Shown: one piece after another, positions 1 through 10,404 of the stretch | How the letters are laid out: the number at the start of each line of letters is the position of its first letter | Position numbering within the stretch: the first letter of the stretch is position 1 | NCBI GenBank assembly: GCA_021186555.1 | Contig: JAJKFL010000010.1 | Location: 21,492,586-21,556,585, forward strand | Reading direction: 5' to 3' | DNA from: Reticulitermes speratus | Lineage: Eukaryota; Arthropoda; Insecta; Blattodea; Rhinotermitidae | Length of the DNA stretch: 64,000 nucleotides | Translations under genes and position numbers: made by a program | Notes under the pieces: generated by a model | What the model saw: only the letters and a program-made list of their open reading frames with translations | The model's database searches: none | Told to the model about the DNA's origin: nothing

Positions 1-467
1 CAGACGGTGCACAATAAACATCAGGCAGCGGTAAGGCAGGTCAGTGTGTGGTAGTATAAAGGGGCTTGTCAGCTAGCGCATGATAATTGAATGATAATTG
101 ATAAAGTAGAAGGTAATGATACAAATTATCGAGAGTTGTTTATTAATTTCTGAATTATCGAAATATAAACAAGTAGTATCAGAAAGAGTGTGCAGCATTA
201 CACGACTGCCTTCGGAAGTTACTTGCAGGGTGACATAGGGTGGTATTTGGTCATTGTTATGTGTGTTTTAGATTTTTGTTCGTAATTTGACAAGTGACGT
301 GATATGCAAGGTGTTTTCAACAGTACTGTGATTGGGAAGTATCAGAGTGCAGTGTCTGTACAGAAGTTCGCGATAAGGATCGATCAAATTTAGAGCAATG
401 ATTTAGCAAATATATAGATCGTGCGTCAGTTACTTCACAACATAATTGTAAAGTAGTAAGATGTTGT
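1..467. other. unassigned AT-rich sequence
   Basis: I see no open frame with protein-like composition, no recognisable repeat and no RNA gene here. It could be 5' flank or intron of the LRR gene further right, but nothing in the sequence shows that. Confidence 0.5.
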
Positions 468-630
468 GCAGTAAAGGTAAATACGGCCTGCATAGCTACC
501 TACTGTTAGGCAGTAAAGGTAAATACGACCTGCATAGCTACCTACTGTTGGGCAGTAAAGGTAAATACGACCTGCATAGCTACATACTGTTGGGCAGTAA
601 AGGTAAATACGACCTGCATAGCTACCTACT
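468..630. repeat. 42-bp minisatellite, about 3.9 units
   Basis: Four consecutive units start at 468, 510, 552 and 594 with GCAGTAAAGGTAAATACG; the last is cut short. The unit is 42 bp, a multiple of three, so one forward frame stays open and would repeat the 14-residue motif SKGKYDLHSYLLLG. Units differ by only a few substitutions. The open frame is most simply a by-product of the period; there is no sign of an independent gene. Confidence 0.9.
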
Positions 631-1009
631 CACTCCACTGTATTTATAACAGACCATAACGATAACTGTTTTTTGTTTTTTGCAAATCGATGTTTAACTC
701 TGAATGACTTTCGAGTGACATCTTATTTGTTACATTGCAATAACCAGTTTTCATATAACTCCACCCTTCTTGTACTAACGTAATTTTGACTTAGGTTACG
801 TAACACTTTGAAATATTTACCTTGACATATAATTATCTGTTTTATTCTAATTTCACCGTGCATTTTTGAATATAAATACTTTGTTACGCGAAGAACGCAT
901 TTATTAGCGTAACAAAGTGATAAAAGAAGTCTAGTGGAACATGGCAATGACTATACTCCTTTACACAGAACCTATATATGTACGTATTTTATAAACAAGC
1001 AGTTATGAC
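631..1009. other. unassigned sequence
   Basis: AT-rich, with no supported gene or repeat. A 74-codon frame on the minus strand (723-947) has no recognisable composition and I do not regard it as coding. Confidence 0.45.
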
Positions 1010-1055
1010 ACCCCCTGAGGATGGCTTATCGATAAGTTGAAACACGTGTAGGGGT
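1010..1055 (+). ncRNA. hammerhead-like self-cleaving RNA motif
   Basis: Stem I ACCCC (1010-1014) pairs with GGGGT (1051-1055). Between them lie CTGAGGA (1015-1021, fits CUGANGA), an extra T, a stem II hairpin (GGCTTA with TAAGTT, two G-T pairs, loop TCGA), GAAA (1039-1042), a self-complementary ACACGTGT as stem III, and A1050 as the predicted cleavage nucleotide. This order matches a type I hammerhead with a minimal stem III, known from Penelope-like elements and animal retrozymes. Unlike the textbook core there is one extra nucleotide between CUGANGA and stem II, so activity is unproven. Confidence 0.55.
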
Positions 1056-1892
1056 TTTATATATTTTATAGAATATTTTATTATTCTTATATAAATAGAG
1101 AATTTAGTTGCTGTAAAACAGTATTTGGATATAATTATCTGGTTTTCGTAATAACTGTTCATATTCAGTAAACTCCGTTAAGTTTCTGGGACCCAGAATT
1201 GGATTTTAGGCAGGAAATGGCGGACTTTCATAAACTTTCAATGCCAAACAGTCAATTTTTAATCTCGAAAAATTAGGTGGTGTAATTGAACTTAGTATTT
1301 AAACACGTGTTTTATATACGAGAGTTTGAAGCACGATGGAATGACGAGTAAGGGCCTATATTGTGGTATTATATTAAAGATTGTATAATGAGATATAAAC
1401 AAGTGCGTTCCCTCACGCAATGTGCTGACTTCAGAAGTGTGCCAGATGTTGCAGCTTACTGACAGTGACTGTGAACGTTCTGTAGACAGTCGTGTTACAG
1501 CGCTATAAAATGAGACATAGCGACGTATCAGAATTATAACTGAGGCAGTCAGAACAGAATATCCAGACTAGAGATGGCTGTGTTTTTGCGTATATTGTAT
1601 AGGCATCGATGATGATTAGAAGATAATCACGTGATATATTCTGCTGTTGTACTTGTCAGCAATACATTTATGTTGTGGAGACGCCTGCTAAGTAAAGTTT
1701 CTCCTAATAATATGAAGGCAGATTTAAGTCAAACCATCCAGTGCACAAGAAATACTAACAAAAGTATATTTGTAACGCCTCTCATACGATTCGGCAATGA
1801 AGTTTTATCGTCAGAGGACAACTTGATTGCCGAAACGTATGTAGGGTTTACAAATATACTTTGGTATTAATTTTTGCGCTTTGGATTGTTTG
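1056..1892. other. unassigned sequence
   Basis: The first tens of bases after the hammerhead-like motif are AT-rich and resemble the sequence after the related motif at 19447-19490, so this may be the tail of a decayed element. A 79-codon frame at 1631-1870 shows no known motif and is not supported as a gene. Confidence 0.4.
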
Positions 1893-3448
1893 ACTTAAAG
1901 TTGTGACAGTACACGGTACATATAATATAAACTTAAAGTTGTGACAGTACACGGTACATATAATATAAACTTAAAGTTGTGACAGTACACGGTACATATA
2001 ATATAAACTTAAAGTTGTGACAGTACACGGTACATATAATATAAACTTAAAGTTGTGACAGTACACGGTACATATAATATAAACTTAAAGTTGTGACAGT
2101 ACACGGTACATATAATATAAACTTAAAGTTGTGACAGTACACGGTACATATAATATAAACTTAAAGTTGTGACAGTACACGGTACATATAATATAAACTT
2201 AAAGTTGTGACAGTACACGGTACATATAATATAAACTTAAAGTTGTGACAGTACACGGTACATATAATATAAACTTAAAGTTGTGACAGTACACGGTACA
2301 TATAATATAAACTTAAAGTTGTGACAGTACACGGTACATATAATATAAACTTAAAGTTGTGACAGTACACGGTACATATAATATAAACTTAAAGTTGTGA
2401 CAGTACACGGTACATATAATATAAACTTAAAGTTGTGACAGTACACGGTACATATAATATAAACTTAAAGTTGTGACAGTACACGGTACATATAATATAA
2501 ACTTAAAGTTGTGACAGTACACGGTACATATAATATAAACTTAAAGTTGTGACAGTACACGGTACATATAATATAAACTTAAAGTTGTGACAGTACACGG
2601 TACATATAATATAAACTTAAAGTTGTGACAGTACACGGTACATATAATATAAACTTAAAGTTGTGACAGTACACGGTACATATAATATAAACTTAAAGTT
2701 GTGACAGTACACGGTACATATAATATAAACTTAAAGTTGTGACAGTACACGGTACATATAATATAAACTTAAAGTTGTGACAGTACACGGTACATATAAT
2801 ATAAACTTAAAGTTGTGACAGTACACGGTACATATAATATAAACTTAAAGTTGTGACAGTACACGGTACATATAATATAAACTTAAAGTTGTGACAGTAC
2901 ACGGTACATATAATATAAACTTAAAGTTGTGACAGTACACGGTGCATATAATATAAACTTAAAGTTGTGACAGTACACGGTACATATAATATAAACTTAA
3001 AGTTGTGACAGTACACAGTACATATAATATAAACTTAAAGTTGTGACAGTACACGGTGCATATAATATAAACTTAAAGTTGTGACAGTACACGGTACATA
3101 TAATATAAACTTAAGTTGTGACAGTACACAGTAATATAATATAAACTTAAAGTTGTGACAGTACACGGTGCATATATTAAAACTTAAAGTTGTGACAGTA
3201 CACGGTACATATAATATAAACTTAAAGTTGTGACAGTACACGGTGCATATAATATAAACTTAAGTTGTGACAGTACACGGTACATATAATATAAACTTAA
3301 AGTTGTGACAGTACACGGTACATATAATATAAACTTAAAGTTGTGACAGTACACGGTGCATATAATATAAACTTAAAGTTGTGACAGTACACGGTACATA
3401 TAATATAAACTTAAAGTTGTGACAGTACACAGTACATATAATATAAAG
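1893..3448. repeat. 38-bp minisatellite, about 41 units
   Basis: The unit begins ACTTAAAGTTGTGACAGTAC and is 38 bp long (starts at 1893, 1931 and so on). From 1893 to about 2930 the copies are essentially identical. From about 2940 to 3448 variants appear: CGGTGCA or CAGTACA in place of CGGTACA, and single-base deletions. The homogeneous left and diverged right halves suggest recent expansion or gene conversion at one end, or an assembly collapse or expansion. A 68-codon minus-strand frame (3035-3241) is a by-product. Confidence 0.97.
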
Positions 3449-4338
3449 TATAAAGGCGTGTCAAAATTTTTGTTGTAAGTTTTCACCGAGACTTCAGTTG
3501 AGCTGTTGTTAAGAAACATTGCCGAATAATATAGTCATCAGAGCATGTACTGAGAGGCGGTGTTGACTACCGAGTAGATCGTAACGTAGTTACGTCCTAC
3601 AATCCATCTAATGTACACTGAGGCGAACTGACCCAGCAAGCATGTAAAACTTTAATAAGGGTTTTTAATAGAGCCTTTATAGTACGCGACCTTTTGAAGA
3701 TGTATTAAGGAGGTAGTAATGTTTACACTGCAATGTAGAGTGCATGTGAAATTATTCGACTGACTTCAGTAGTGAGATCTTCACGTCAAATCAAAGAAAG
3801 CTGTTCATATAAACATAGGTCCTGAAAAAAATTTTCTGTGAGTTTAATTGACAAGTATGTGTCATAATAAATATCTTAATTACATAATATTTTAATTATA
3901 ACTGACATAATACATTTACAGTATGCATTCCCAATGTAATAAAGGTTGAGTTCGTATGGTTTATCAACACACAATTCACAAAAAAAAAAAAAACGCCGCA
4001 TGGTCACCCCTGACCGTGGGGTGTCGCTCATTTTCAAAAGTTAGGGGTGGTTGCAAACTATTTTTAACCTTAAGAATTTAGTGGCGGAAGGATTCCTACC
4101 TTTTGAATTGCAGCTGATTACACTAAGTTTCTTAAGTGTCCGCACAGATACAAAATCTAAAGGATTCAGTTCGTCTAACATGGGGGATGTACCTGGAGGT
4201 GTAGGTGTTTGTGTACATATTATTGTATGAAGTTGTGCCTTATTTTGTTTCTGGAATTCTATCCCCGATTTGTGTCCAGGCATTTTGGAGACACACTGCA
4301 CATGTAACCGCGTTTGGAGTACATTTTATAAAATGTGT
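3449..4338. other. LRR-gene upstream region with a decayed transposon end
   Basis: Around 3735-3890 the sequence is a diverged relative of the transposon end at 28872-29032: both hold TGAAATT, then AGTGA..TCTTCAC.TCAAA.CAAAGAAA, CATATAAACA, and GAGTTTAATTGA. A 14-base A run lies near 3971. No upstream exon or promoter of the following gene could be recognised. A possible splice acceptor (TGTTTTAG, ending 4343) lies 15 bases before the LRR start codon. Confidence 0.4.
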
Positions 4339-4358
4339 TTTAGGTATCAGACGTCGCC

Positions 4359-5888
4359 ATGCCACAACGCAAGCAGCCCCCAACCTTAAGGAATATTTGT
4401 ATGCAGAAAGTGAGTGACATGTTGCATGACGTACTTGGAAGATGGATCGGAAAATTGCGTCTGGGAGAAAGGCGTACCCCTCAGAGTTTCCGTTGTCAAA
4501 TGCGGGAAGTGAGGAAAGAATGTCGTACTGTGAACGAATTTCTGACGACATTACCGATATATATTTTAGATGACCTGTTGCCTCTAGTAGTAAGTGACTT
4601 TGTGGAGAACCTCTCGGCTCGCGTCGAAAGTGATCCCGGATTTGAAGGATTTACAAGACGTGACATTGAAAAGGTTAATGCTGTTTGTAGAGACTTGCTT
4701 ACATCGGTGTTACTTCCTTCGACCAAACGATTGAACGTAAGAATAACGAACAACTTTGAGCAGAGACTTATAATTCAGACATTAAATTCAACACCAAATT
4801 TGACTAAATTGGTGTTTGATATTGACGTACGATCTGACAACTCGTCACTCCTGGCCAGTAATATCCACTATCTAAAACAGTTGGTGTCATTCACGTATGA
4901 GTTTCGCTGTACAGACCGAGTGGTACGGCAGTTGGCATTGCACTGCAGGAAGCTGGAGGAGATCGATGTGAGTAACTCACGTGCAGTCACTAATGCTTCT
5001 GTTGAGCACCTAATGAAAATAAAAGATTTGAGCTACGTAAACTTAATGAGCACATCAGTAACTTCCGAATCATATGGGTTACTTATCTCAGAATTACCGA
5101 AACTCGCAAACATCAATTGGTCATCTCCAATTGGTAATGTTTTAAACAGTATTTCAAGTGAGAGTCTCCACAATATAACATTTTTCAAGGGTTGCATATC
5201 TGACGCCAGTATTCTAACACGTAAATGCCCGAACATTACAATCCTCACACTGGAGACTGTTGACGGTGATCTGTCAAGTTTGGGCGAGTTGAACAAATTA
5301 GTGGAAGTTCGCATACATCATGGAGACTACCTGCGGTCTAATATGGTAACTGTACTGCGAGGTGTTGGTCACAGGCTTGAACGGCTGCACCTGTTTTGTG
5401 TTGCAAATGTAAATATGTCTGACATCGTGACACTGTGTTCTTGTTTGCTGAGTCTCTATATTGATAATTGCACAACTGTTCCAACAGGTTTCTACACAAC
5501 TGTAAATCGTGATCTTCGTCACTTCCAAAGTTTGAATAGTTTAACTATATATGCGACTTCTGTAAGTGAAGGTTACGACATACTCCTGGGATATTACGTT
5601 AATTTGGAAGAATTTACGTGCGGAGAAAATGAATTTTTGAGCCATAATTCCGTAGCTCAAGCTGTACAGAACGGCGGATTCAGAAGGATTAAACAGTTTG
5701 ATGTGTTGTATTCTGATGATGTAGGGGATCTGTCTATGGACACTGTTAGGCTGCTGTTAGACACCTGTGTAAATCTGAAGAAATTGGGACAATTGGCAAC
5801 TTGGCGTCTTGTTACTGCACAGAATATAAGTGACCTTGAGAGCAGAGTGCGCTCGGAAAACCTCGACCTTACCCTAATAAAGTATTAA
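4359..5888 (+). CDS. F-box-like / leucine-rich repeat protein, 509 residues
   Basis: An uninterrupted 509-codon frame, far longer than any non-repeat frame in the window. Residues 64-85 (LPIYILDDLLPLVV...) look like a weak F-box: a Leu-Pro start followed by regularly spaced hydrophobics. From about residue 145 to 480 there are irregular leucine-rich repeats of the F-box family type, for example LEEIDVSNSRAVTNASVEHL near 199-218 and PNITILTLE near 291. There is no signal peptide, membrane segment or catalytic motif. F-box/LRR proteins usually select substrates for SCF ubiquitin ligases; that role is inferred from architecture only. The start ATG sits in CGCCATGC. The upstream TGTTTTAG could be a splice acceptor, so a 5' non-coding exon may exist. 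The stop is TAA (5886-5888). No specific orthologue recognised; a recent single-exon retrocopy is also possible. Confidence 0.8.
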   Translation: MPQRKQPPTLRNICMQKVSDMLHDVLGRWIGKLRLGERRTPQSFRCQMREVRKECRTVNEFLTTLPIYILDDLLPLVVSDFVENLSARVESDPGFEGFTRRDIEKVNAVCRDLLTSVLLPSTKRLNVRITNNFEQRLIIQTLNSTPNLTKLVFDIDVRSDNSSLLASNIHYLKQLVSFTYEFRCTDRVVRQLALHCRKLEEIDVSNSRAVTNASVEHLMKIKDLSYVNLMSTSVTSESYGLLISELPKLANINWSSPIGNVLNSISSESLHNITFFKGCISDASILTRKCPNITILTLETVDGDLSSLGELNKLVEVRIHHGDYLRSNMVTVLRGVGHRLERLHLFCVANVNMSDIVTLCSCLLSLYIDNCTTVPTGFYTTVNRDLRHFQSLNSLTIYATSVSEGYDILLGYYVNLEEFTCGENEFLSHNSVAQAVQNGGFRRIKQFDVLYSDDVGDLSMDTVRLLLDTCVNLKKLGQLATWRLVTAQNISDLESRVRSENLDLTLIKY

Positions 5889-6900
5889 CTTGAGAGGTTT
5901 CTTACTGTGTCTATGTCAGCAATTATAGAGACAAGATGTTTGCTACAGAATATGGAAATTCTTTTTTCTGCATTTATCGATTGAATAATAATGTCATAAA
6001 TTTTATGGTTATTTTTTTAAGTAAGATTTGTTTTCAATGTAATAATTCGTTTTGTAAGTTTTATCTTGTATTTGAAGCAGAATGTTCGCTGTATTTGACG
6101 CAGAATTTTCGCTGTATTTGACGGAGAATTGCGGCATTCCGCGTATTCAAAAGCTACACAACTTAATGAACACATATATTTGACCACTCCTTGGGATTTT
6201 ATGTTTTTATGTAGGTTCCTTACATCACTGGATGATAAGGTAAGACTGTCATCCTTCTATTGTGTCACGTTAAGTCTATAGTGAGAAGCCTGAACCTATA
6301 GCTTACCTGCTGAACGCTGTAGCCATTATAACTACGTATGTAAACTGTTATCAAGAAGCAAGTTCTATATTTGGCTTATGAGCTCTCTGAGGATGGCACA
6401 GACGTGCCGAAACATGTTGGAGTAGTGAAAGACCATAAATTTAAATGTTTTTTACCTTGTGTGCATGAAGATGTTTTTATAAATTAATGTTAAGGAGATG
6501 CAAGAGATGAATGATTTCAACATTTGTGTTGTCAGTTACACTTAAGAAGATGCGTTTCCCTGTTACACCACTTTTAGTTCCAGTATTATAATTAGGTAGA
6601 ATTTGACGACATTGACCGCTTTAAGGCGCTGTGTTCATACGTTTATTTTAATATCATGACTGAATGTATGCTAGCTGTCACTGAAGTCAATACTTATAAA
6701 ATTGCCAAAAAATTTCTTTCGAAACTTTGTCTCACGACAACAAGTTCATGGCAGTAGCTACTGTTTTAATGTCTGCTATATCCCAAGCCGTTAGATATAT
6801 GACATGTAACAGCAATACTGGTTATTATGTATCATTGATGTGCTGGAATTTGTAAAATTTAAGGTATTTGGGGATTTGAATAAATACTTTTTAACTGTCA
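5889..6900 (+). other. probable 3' UTR of the LRR gene
   Basis: About 1 kb of AT-rich sequence after the stop codon with no further coding frame. An AATAAA hexamer at 6879-6884 is a candidate polyadenylation signal. A sense-strand hammerhead-like motif lies inside (6382-6423), so a transcript reaching that signal would contain it. Transcript extent is inferred. Confidence 0.4.
6382..6423 (+). ncRNA. hammerhead-like motif in the presumed 3' UTR
   Basis: Stem I CTCT (6383-6386) pairs with GGAG (6419-6422, one G-U pair, possibly extended by G6382-T6423). CTGAGGA lies at 6387-6393, then an extra T, stem II GGCAC/GTGCC (6395-6399 and 6404-6408) with loop AGAC, GAAA at 6409-6412, self-complementary ACATGT at 6412-6417, and T6418 at the predicted cleavage position. 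Every core position except the extra T agrees with a type I hammerhead. No long inverted partner was seen, so this looks like a solitary element remnant. Confidence 0.55.
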
Positions 6901-7000
6901 AAACCTTTAGAGTTTTTAACAAGAATTTCACCTTTATTAAATATTTCTAAGATTGGAATTAATACAGCTAATGTCACTGTCATTACCATTACCACACTCG

Positions 7001-7296
7001 TTACAACAATGTCACACATGTCGACATCAGTTCGCAGTGTGTTCACAAGACAGTGTACAGTTTACTGTCTGTCTGTGTGTCCCCAGTTCCCACTAAATCC
7101 TGTTCCCGTTGCTGTACGACGCAATACAAACCACCAACTAAACCTAAGTTACAACAATGCACACATGTCGTCTTCAGTTCGCAGTGTGTTCACAAGACAG
7201 TGTACAGTTTACTGTCTGTCTGTGTGTCCCCAGTTCCCACTAAATCCTGTTCCCGTTGCTGTACGACGCAATTTCAAACCACCAACTAAACCTAAG
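7001..7296. repeat. two tandem copies of a 147-148 bp unit
   Basis: The unit starting TTACAACAATG at 7001 is repeated at 7149 and ends near AAACCTAAGTT. The copies are nearly identical: one two-base indel (TGTCACAC versus TGCACAC) and a few substitutions. A forward frame through both copies encodes a cysteine- and proline-rich peptide twice (SSVRSVFTRQCTVYCLSVCP), but it has no start context or homologue that I know. Confidence 0.9.
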
Positions 7297-8460
7297 TTAT
7301 CAAACACGGGGTTTACAGACACACATTATAAATCAGCCTTGCCACGCTTACCCACTGTAGCTATACCCGCCACAGTCAGAGAAACCAACACGTGACACTG
7401 CCAACACAGCTGTGTGATGACTGTTGGTTGTTACTGGAGCTGGACGAAATGAGGAAAGTGGTTTGAGTTAGTTTAAATTGAGATGATGGGAAATTAATAT
7501 TTTATAGGAATTCGTTTTTCGTACTGCCCAGAAGATGGGGCTGACATCTCTTCCGAAACCCACGTAACAATGCAATCAACACGTCATACCGCAGACGACT
7601 GTTACCTACATAGCTGTAATTATACAATGTGCGCTGTCTGTAAACATTGCTTTGTTTACTTCGTCTGTAGACGTCAAAGGATGTAAGTGCTGGGGCAACC
7701 GACATTTTGTTGATATATTGTACAGCTGTAAGTTTGCTGGTTTTAATTTTGTATCAAATAAAATGGAGAAGTAAATACATTATTTATTAAATGCTAAACT
7801 TTGCAGCACTAAATCAAATAGAAATTTGTCCTAAAAATGTATTATAATTTTTCGGGCAATGGCCACAACTGCTCGGTTATGCCCTCAAAAATGTTACATT
7901 TACAAAACATAGATTTTTCTATTGGAATATATGTTACCTTATAAATATGCGTAAATATTTGATGGCATGAAATGTCGTTGGATTTCGGCAAGAAGATTCA
8001 AGATTTGCAATCTTTAAAAATTAATTTTCATCCAATAAAATATATGAAATAATAGACATTCCACTGTCTTTATTAATCGATTTCTTTGCTGAAGAAATAT
8101 ATTGTTGTTCACAGTTGCCACTCCGTTTCTACGTTTGCTGTTACAGTGCTTCCTGTGTAAAGCACTGTACACTTACCAATTTCAATCCCTGACACAGGTT
8201 CATACATTCTAAGCCTCTAACCAATCGTGTGTTAATTCAGAGGAATATACTTCTGACTCATCTACTAAGGCCACAAATTCAGGGAGGGTTTGGTCTCCAG
8301 TACTACCTTATTTTTTGATATGTATTTTTTTTATTGACACGCACTTATACACGCATTCGTGTAAAAATAATTCACGTAAAACGAATCTGCATCTCGCTCG
8401 CGCACAGGTGTGTACAATGCTTGTGTGTGTAGGTATTGAGATTTTACTGTGAGCGTTAGG
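7297..8460. other. unassigned sequence
   Basis: AT-rich, with several AATAAA hexamers (for example near 7757) but no supported gene, SINE or tandem array. Confidence 0.45.
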
Positions 8461-8560
8461 TTATGTACTGCTGTGCACTGTTATGTACTGCTGTGCATTG
8501 TTATGTACTGCTGTGCACTGTTATGTACTGCTGTGCACTGTTATGTACTGCTGTGCACTC
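8461..8560. repeat. 20-bp minisatellite, 5 units
   Basis: Five exact-period copies of TTATGTACTGCTGTGCACTG. The second copy has one substitution and the fifth ends in CACTC. No coding role is suggested. Confidence 0.95.
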
Positions 8561-8765
8561 CACACAAACCTTTATCTTTACTTCTGTTCTTCAGAGTTGT
8601 GACACTGGTATTTGAACTCATAGACCATCTAAACTCCTTGTATCATATAGGTTGAAATATAATTAACTGTGTTTCGGGGACAGGGTCGGTTACTTCTTCA
8701 GTTTAGCTTTCTCGAAAAAAACGTGTCAAATTAATGGACAGTTATGTATTTTGCGTGTTTGATAT

Positions 8766-9679
8766 TTAAACTTTTAAAGCATACGACAGTTTTACGTACC
8801 ACATTGTTTAACATTCACAAATTCTACGTTCTGCCCACACAGTGTATTTATGTGTTTTGTGTGGATCTCAGAACAAACAGCGATTATTTCACTGTACAGC
8901 ATTAACTGACTGGTTTGTATAACTGAGACGGAGTGTGTTTACTGCGCGGTACGGACTGTATGTGTTTTGTGTGGATCTCAGAACAAACAGCGATTATTTC
9001 ACTGTACAGCATTAACTGACTGGTTTGTATAACTGAGACGGAGTGTTGTTTACTGCGCGGTACGGACTGTATTTATGTGTTTTGTGTGGATCTCAGAACA
9101 AACAGCGATTATTTCACTGTACAACATTAACTGACTGGTTTGTATAACAGAGATGGAGTGTGTTTACTGCGCGGTACGGACTGTATTTATGTGTTTTGTG
9201 TGGATCTCAGAACAAACAGCGATTATTTCACTGTACAACATTAACTGACTGGTTTGTATAACAGAGATGGAGTGTGTTTACTGCGCGGTGCGGACTGTAT
9301 TTATGTGTTTTGTGTGGATCTCAGAACAAACAGCGATTATTTCACTGTACAGCATTAACTGACTGGTTTGTATAACTGAGACGGAGTGTGTTTACTGCGC
9401 GGTACGGACTGTATTTATGTGTTTTGTGTGGATCTCAGAACAAACAGCGATTATTTCACTGTACAGCATTAACTGACTGGTTTGTATAACTGAGACGGAG
9501 TGTGTTTACTGCGCGGTACGGACTGTATTTATGGTTTTGTGTGGATCTCAGAACAAGCAGCGATTATTTCACTGTACAGCATTAACTGACTGGTTTGTAT
9601 AACAGAGATGGAGTGTGTTTACTGCGCGGTACGGACTGGGTCTTTAAATAAACCAGATATGTTTCGTCTTTAATGAAAT
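8766..9679 (-). mobile_element. piggyBac-like non-autonomous element carrying a 7-unit 114-bp satellite
   Basis: Read on the minus strand, the element has a head ending AAAGACCCAGTCCGTACC, seven 114-bp units (plus-strand 8845-9638), and a tail beginning CACTGTGTGGGCAGAACG. The tail ends in GCTTTAAAAGTTTAA, with TTAA at 8766-8769, matching the tails of the copies near 12.2 and 45.1 kb. The head end (9661-9679, GTTTCGTCTTTAATGAAATT) is a decayed form of the terminal repeat seen in the 45.1-46.4 kb copy. No transposase is encoded. Confidence 0.65.
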
Positions 9680-10404
9680 TTGCAAACACATGTTATCCAA
9701 ACTTTAATAGTAATGTGCTATATTTACTAATATGATGTTATTTCGGGTTTAAGTATGGTGAAAATTATTATCATGTAATGACAGTTGTTTTGAAAGAACC
9801 AAGCCTGATTGCGGGGACTTTCCTCGTACTCCGTAAAATATTCCCCTCTTACCTTTTGCCGAAGTGAAAGTTCAAGGATTTACTTTTTGGGACGTGAACA
9901 TTTTCCAGAGCAATTTTTCACACATCTTTGAGCTTGCTACATCGCATGTGTGCCGGTCCCACTATTGTAAAGAAGCACTCCCCTCCAGTGGGGTTCCCCA
10001 GAGAAGATAACTCGTTTGCTTGATGCGTTTGCTTGGGGGAGGGGGGGGGGTTGCAGTTTCCTGTCTAAAACAACGGGGCCTCTTTTCTTATGAAAATGTG
10101 TAGATTGAGGGTCTGTGTCAGGCAATACAGAACAGGGAGATAACGTTATATTGGAATGTAAATAGGTCTAAATTTTGTACTTGTTATTAGAGAATAAGGT
10201 AGAAAATTGTAGCTGCCGTGCAATACTAATTGTTCACGAGTGTTGCTACTGTGTTTTAAGATTACTGTATCATGGGATATGTCGCTGGTAGTCCAGCTGT
10301 GGGGTAGAGACTTTTCGGAGTTCTCTGTCGACGGACGCAGCAGATTTCTCTGAAACATCGATACACTTGTACCAATGTGCCCGGTGTCTCATACTCCCCA
10401 TCAC
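9680..10404. other. unassigned sequence
   Basis: No gene or repeat family recognised. A G run lies near 10037-10050. Short frames on the minus strand (9937-10125 and 10146-10358) are not supported. Confidence 0.4.

Noticed and set aside
461..649. 62-codon ORF with SKGKYDLHSYLL repeats
   Set aside because: A 42-bp repeat is a multiple of three, which keeps a frame open automatically.
7009..7395. 128-codon Cys/Pro-rich ORF as a secreted peptide gene
   Set aside because: Covers a two-copy tandem repeat, has no signal peptide, and another frame of the same repeat is open too.
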